The notes beneath the pieces are model-generated. The model was not told where the DNA came from, did not search any database, and saw only the letters and a program-made list of their open reading frames with translations. A stretch of 64,000 nt of DNA from Anodontia alba (Eukaryota > Mollusca > Bivalvia > Lucinida > Lucinidae): contig OZ024830.1 in NCBI GenBank assembly GCA_964016985.1, positions 77,496,763-77,560,762 of the forward strand. The letters are read 5' to 3'. The first letter of the stretch is position 1. Every line of letters begins with the position of its first letter. Of the stretch, positions 59,790 to 64,000 are shown in pieces. The position numbers and the translations under genes were made by a program.

Positions 59790-60309
59790 TTATTGTTCTT
59801 ATTTCATTTGTTGTGGGTGCTCGTTAGAAGTGCCTCTGAGGCACACTAAGAAAGGGCATTCCACTGTGACAACCTGCTTCAAATGCCCAGAGGAAGGATG
59901 CACGTCGACTTTCTTGCGACGCAGTTACTTGAGCAGTCACTTAAAGAAACGACATAGTCTTCGACCAGCAGTTGTTCAAGCAAAGACCTCTGGGGCACCG
60001 AAGAACCACTGCCCATCAGCTGAGTACCGACGCAGAGAAGCGCTGAATAAAGTAGGCTCGACAAAATGTCCGGAGCCTGTTACCACAGGGTTACCTACTG
60101 CGGCGAGCCAGCCGACAAAAGATGCCATCGATTCACTTAGCCTGCACCCTGAGGATGAGGAGCATGTGAGTCTGCAGGACGAAACAGTCTATGGGGACGT
60201 AGGAGTAATCCAGGATTTGTCGGACATCAGCACCATTGAGCTTGCCTCTGAGAGGCACTTCTAATGAGTACCCACAACAGATGTTTTCATGGAGAAATAA
60301 GAAAAATAT
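59790..60309. mobile_element. M1 hairpin MITE carrying a foreign coding insert
   Basis: The left arm (TTGTGGGTGCTCGTTAGAAG, 59812-59831) and right arm (CTTCTAATGAGTACCCACAA, about 60257-60278) are ordinary M1 arms, but 400 bases separate them. GCCTCTGAG occurs at 59832-59840 and again at 60244-60252. Removing one copy plus the insert restores AAGTGCCTCTGAGAGGCACTT, the expected M1 centre (written here as positions 59829-59840 joined to 60253-60261). Confidence 0.85.
59841..60243 (+). pseudogene. Captured C2H2 zinc-finger gene fragment inside the MITE
   Basis: 403 bases, visibly more GC-rich than the surroundings, open in one frame throughout (the frame extends from an ATG at 59755 outside the insert to a stop at 60262). 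It encodes one C2H2 finger, FKCPEEGCTSTFLRRSYLSS then HLKKRH (spacing C-x4-C-x12-H-x4-H). A basic linker with CPSAEYRRREALNKVG and an acidic/serine tail (LHPEDEEHVSL, YGDVGVIQDLSDIS) follow. C2H2 fingers bind DNA or RNA; the parent gene is unknown. There is no poly-A tail and no intron inside the fragment. Whether it is transcribed is unknown; an in-frame product would include MITE-encoded residues at both ends. It lies in the PNLDC1-like intron, sense orientation, 200 bases before the next exon. Confidence 0.75.
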
Positions 60310-60335
60310 TGATAGTTTTTTGTTTAAAAAAACCA

Positions 60336-60336
<1 letters not shown>

Positions 60337-60372
<36 letters not shown>
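60337..60372. repeat. (CA)n microsatellite
   Basis: Pure CACA run between the MITE and the next exon. Confidence 0.92.
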
Positions 60373-60445
60373 TATCTGGAGCTATGGAGTTATAATTTAT
60401 TTGATAGAGGATATCTAAGAGAACAGTACTCACTTTCTGTTTCAG

Positions 60446-60519
60446 TTTGTTTGATGATGCTGAAGAACGCTATAAGAAAATACGACAGACCATAACACAG
60501 ATCACAATTTCTCAAATAG
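60446..60519 (+). CDS. PNLDC1: PNLDC1-like 3'-exonuclease, exon 60446-60519
   Basis: Exon of 74 bases; acceptor CTTTCTGTTTCAG (AG at 60444-60445), donor ATAG/GTGAGT (GT at 60520-60521). The first base completes serine with the previous exon, then SLFDDAEERYKKIRQT and ITQITISQIG. The 'SLFDxxxERYxKxRxxxxQxTxxQxG' pattern follows the catalytic DTEFTGL at the same distance as in PNLDC1 (PARN has a longer insertion here, as I recall). It ends one base into a glycine codon. The remaining nuclease domain and the C-terminal membrane anchor are not seen before 64000. Confidence 0.82.
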
Positions 60520-60659
60520 GTGAGTCTGTGAAAAAGAAGGTTTATGTGTATTTCTGTTTTCTTATAAATAAATTCTTTCTTTCTTCCATCACTGCCCTCC
60601 AGTTAATGTTCTTATCTGAAGAACTGTACTGTATTTACGTACTTGCCAATGATGCTAAT

Positions 60660-60770
60660 GGAGCATGCTCTGATCTGGAAAATTTCTCAGCCAGAGCAGA
60701 GATCGAATTTGGGATCTCTGGCATCAGAGGCCAGTGCACTACCCCCTACACTCCTGCACTGCCACATTTC
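60660..60770 (-). repeat. tRNA-like SINE head remnant
   Basis: The minus strand has GTAGTGCACTGGCCT and AAATTCGATCTCT in A-box/B-box order. Degenerate, not a tRNA gene. The plus-strand frame through it (60447-60839) is exon plus intron read-through. Confidence 0.4.
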
Positions 60771-61182
60771 ACCAAAAGGATTGAATCACCCTTGAGAGAA
60801 ATGAACCCACACCCCCCCCCCCCAAAAAAAATATCATAATACATTGTACATAAATGTAACCCTAAATGTTAGGACATGCATGCCAGAGCACACATTGTAG
60901 ACTCGGATCAGATGCCGCAGACTGTAAAATGGACTTGTTCAAATTTGATGGCATATATGGTAAAGAGGTAAGGTGTCCCAGTCTAAGGGTTAATACAGTA
61001 CCAGAGATTTGTCATTTTCTGGGCCAGGATAGCTAGTTTCAGCCACAACATGAGAAAATGTACCGTTTTGAGCACATGCACCCACTGCAGATCAGCATGA
61101 GCATACGCATAATCTGATCAGTCTTCTCAGGGCCATAGCTCTTGATAAGATGGTTTGTTTTTTTTTTGAATCCAAAAGTATT

Positions 61183-61302
61183 GATATTTTACTTATTTCT
61201 CCGTGAAAACTTATGTGTTGGGTACTCATTAGAAGTGCCTCACTGAGGCACATCTAATAAGTACCCACTACATATGTTTTGGGGGAGATATAAGAAAAAT
61301 AT
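61183..61302. mobile_element. M1 hairpin MITE, first of three in a row
   Basis: GGGTACTCATTAGAAGTGCC and complement; followed by spacer TACCCACTCTTATCTAGACC. Confidence 0.8.
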
Positions 61303-61345
61303 TGACCTGATACCCACTCTTATCTAGACCTATACTTTTTTCCAT

Positions 61346-61477
61346 CCAAAAGTATTGATATTTTTCTTATTTCTCCATGAAATCATATGTTGTGAGTACT
61401 CATTAGAAGTGCCTCACTGAGGCACTTCTAATGAGTACCCACAACATATGTTTTCATCAAGAAATAAGAATAATATT
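61346..61477. mobile_element. M1 hairpin MITE, second of three
   Basis: Near-perfect arms around GTGCCTCACTGAGGCAC; same spacer on both sides. Confidence 0.85.
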
Positions 61478-61528
61478 TACCTTATACCCACTCTTATCTA
61501 GACCTATGCTTTTTTCTGTCCAAAAGTA

Positions 61529-61629
61529 TTAATATTTTGCTTATTTCTCCATGAAAACATACATTGTGGCATGGCACTTCTAATGAGTACCCACAACATA
61601 TGTTTTCTTGGAGAAGTAAGAAAAATATT
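61529..61629. mobile_element. M1 hairpin MITE, third of three, left arm shortened
   Basis: TTATTTCTCCATGAAAACAT … GGCACTTCTAATGAGTACCC. Confidence 0.75.
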
Positions 61630-62099
61630 TACGTGATACCCACTCTGATCTAGACCTGTGCCGGCCACTTTGAATTGCATAAGTACAGTCTGATCAGTCT
61701 TCTCTGGGCACTCTTTGAATTGCCAAGGTGACAAGGTTTCTTCAGTTGGACTGTGAAGACTCTGAACAGATTGTGTAGATGCAAAGAGTGATTCAAGTCT
61801 TCTCTGGGGCATCCTCTTGCAATGTGGAAACAGTGAGTGACGGTCTCAAACAGTAAGCATATTTCTTGTTTGCACTTAGCACTTAAAGCACGCTCAGTAT
61901 TTGTCCAAAAGTTTTCTCAACAAAATACGGATTAAATTTAATGACATTTTTATCAGTTAGCTGCGCAGCTAGTAATGTTTTTTTTTTGTTTTTGTTTTTT
62001 TTTTTTTATGTTATTTGTCAGTTTTCCTAACAGCAAAACCTTTGGACAAGCATTAATTTTGATTCTTATTTATATTTTGTGTTCAAACAAAACCAATTG

Positions 62100-62175
62100 C
62101 TATTTCAATGTGTGAAGCATCTTCTTTCTTCACAAAAACATACAATGTGGGTAATCATTAGAAGCATCTTGTGGT
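62100..62175. mobile_element. M1 MITE, left arm only
   Basis: CACAAAAACATACAATGTGG followed by GTAATCATTAGAAGCATCTT; the right arm is missing and the minisatellite starts here. Confidence 0.55.
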
Positions 62176-62186
62176 CATAGATGTTA

Positions 62187-62405
62187 TGTGTTTTCAACTC
62201 ATAGATATTCTGTATTCTCAACTCATAGATATTCTGTGTTCACAACTCATAGATATTCTGTGTTCTCAACTTATAATAGATAGTCTGAATTCCCAACCCA
62301 CAGATACTCTGTGTTCTCAGCTCATAGATAGTCTGTGTTCTCAACTGATACATATTCTGTGTTCTGAACTGATAGATAGTCTGTGTTCTCAACTCATAGA
62401 CCTGT
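62187..62405. repeat. 24-bp minisatellite
   Basis: About nine units of CAACTCATAGATATTCTGTG-TTCT with variants. Because the unit is a multiple of three, a plus-strand frame (62171-62467) reads a repeated octapeptide (QLIDILCS). Not called as a gene. Confidence 0.85.
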
Positions 62406-62479
62406 TTCACATGGTTATCTCCCTTACCATGTGCTCTTCAATTGAAAAATCAATAAAGTATATGTAGTCAAATGATGGG

Positions 62480-63732
62480 GCAAGTAGCCGATCTGATACA
62501 CTAATAAAATAGATTACGTTGAAATAAAGTTGTTTAAATTGGCCTTTTGATGTTTTGAAGTATTTTCTTATTTACTGAATGTCAATTATAAAAAGTGGAT
62601 CATTCCGATGAATAAGTTTTACACCTTGTAACTGATTTCTATAAAGTTTCTCAGGACAGTAAGAGTAATAAAACACTATATAGGCTAAGCCTACCCGGCC
62701 ACTTTTAAAGATTTTTGCAAATCATCCCATTATTCGTTAAGAAGTGCAGACTATACTTAAATAAATAAGTGAATAAATAAATAGATAAATTTGCCATAAA
62801 CAAAATAACATTCCACGGATTAATAATAATTCCATGCGTCATCTTTCTCGTATGTTTTGATAATAAACAAAACATTACTTAACCTCTATAATCACGAGCG
62901 TGTGCCAAAAGTGGGTATATCCATTTTCGGTAAATTATTACACTATACACCTTTTTAAATACTACGTCACACAATAAACATCATTCAAAACCTCTCGGTC
63001 TTTAACGCAGAATACATTGTAGCCTTGATCCTATTGGATAGCAAAAAGTTATTGTTTACGTTTATCGGACAGTATAATTGCCGATGTTTATTCAGAAAAA
63101 TAAAACAGTTTCATTCGTCAAAAGTTTCTTTTTAGAAGAGATTCTCGTCGAGTGATCAATTCAGTGTCATAATCAGAAATATTAACATATATTTTGACTA
63201 TATAGTAGCTAAAACTAGACGTAAAATTGGTCACCATAAAGCAATATTATGTTTGTGCGCATGCCTGCTGATATCGGAAAAATATCATTGAAACATTTGT
63301 ATTTGTCTTAGGAAAAACAGTCAGATTGCTTCTTGAAGCTGTATTTTAAAACACTAGATAAAATTTACAGTCAAATATTAACCAAAAGTGATTTATTTTC
63401 CAAGTAAAATTAGGCTTGAATCAATTGATATTTATGGAACCGGAAATGTTTTTGCCATCCACAATTTTTGGTCACGTGGTATAACATTGTAATCACGTGG
63501 TCAGTAGCCTGGATGAAAACAATAACATTAAAAAGGTCTATTGAGTAACCTTTGATTAAATGGATGATTTAGCACCTAAATAAACAACTGCCTGCCGATT
63601 GAGAGGTACACGCCCCTTTCTGATTAGGGGGCATTTTATGCTTTTCATTTAGCAAACCCGGCAGCTTTATAGAAGCTCAACATGGGGCGGAACATGTTTG
63701 AGGTGCCGCATGATAATATCAGCAAACTGATA
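62480..63732. other. No gene or exon supported
   Basis: If the PNLDC1-like gene continues, this may be intron. Two TCACGTGGT words lie at 63472-63480 and 63493-63501. No frame with a recognisable product was found. Confidence 0.45.
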
Positions 63733-63911
63733 CAGTCAAACCTGTCTTAAGCAGCCACCCAAGGGAAGCTTAAAATGTGGCTGCTGAAGGCAGGTGGCTG
63801 CTTAATACAGTTCAAATATATAAGTCTTATGAATTTTGGGGCAACTTTCCTCTGGCTGCTTAATACAGGTTGGCTGCTTAATAGAGGTGACCACTAACAC
63901 AGGTTTGACTG
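63733..63911. mobile_element. TA-flanked MITE (mariner-type)
   Basis: Ends CAGTCAAACCTGT and ACAGGTTTGACTG with TA at 63731-63732 and 63912-63913. Internal GGCTGCTTAATA repeats. 179 bp. Confidence 0.88.
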
Positions 63912-64000
63912 TATGTGTGTCTAGCGATGACTCAGATCAGCTTGGACATCAGAGTTTTCGTTGTAAATTCCGTGCATGACTATTACCCAAAACGTTTGTT

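Noticed and set aside
60447..60839. 130-codon frame continuing past the PNLDC1-like exon
   Set aside because: It is exon plus intron read-through across a GTGAGT donor and a SINE relic.
62171..62467. 98-codon frame with repeated octapeptide
   Set aside because: Translation of a 24-bp minisatellite.

Overview
The window is nuclear DNA of an animal, most likely a bivalve mollusc. Genes are split into short exons with GT-AG introns. The intergenic and intronic DNA is AT-rich and full of hairpin MITEs, tRNA-derived SINEs and the 'AGCTCACC ... GGTGAGC' tandem-repeat family that I associate with clam and oyster genomes. No bacterial, phage or CRISPR features were seen. Species cannot be named from this sequence.

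Two host genes are supported by translated motifs and by exon phases that join without a stop. (1) A tectonic-family gene (TCTN1/2/3-like, ciliary transition zone) lies on the minus strand, with six consecutive coding exons at 22786-22683, 15496-15246, 10672-9720, 6212-6095, 4396-4292 and 2167-1993. The signal-peptide end and the C-terminal end were not found. (2) A PNLDC1-like gene (PARN-family 3' exonuclease, the piRNA 3' trimmer) starts on the plus strand, with exons at 56613-56664 and 60446-60519. A promoter-like CCAAT/GC-box/E-box cluster lies at about 54754-54846, with a weak first-exon candidate beside it. A further pair of exon-like blocks at 53026-53123 and 53338-53467 encodes a basic, helical, unrecognised protein. 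The rest of the PNLDC1-like gene would lie beyond the right edge.

Layout: 1-23 kb is the tectonic gene and its MITE-filled introns, plus old tandem repeats. 23-34 kb is gene-poor, with direct and inverted duplications and SINEs. 34.4-49.7 kb is a 166-bp-period tandem array split by a roughly 12.3 kb composite element made of two tandem 5.44 kb units and two 0.72 kb right-end blocks, bordered by a 5-bp direct repeat. 49.7-53 kb is simple repeats and repeat debris. 53-60.5 kb is the PNLDC1-like locus. 60.5-64 kb is hairpin MITEs, a 24-bp minisatellite and sequence in which I see no gene.

The strongest unusual observations are: a 403-bp C2H2 zinc-finger coding fragment sitting in the loop of a hairpin MITE between 9-bp direct repeats (59841-60243); the 12.3 kb composite element; TTAA-flanked MITEs of one family placed 13 and 28 bases beyond tectonic exons; a DNA-element family with 6-bp target duplications; and paired empty/filled insertion sites that show exactly where elements inserted.
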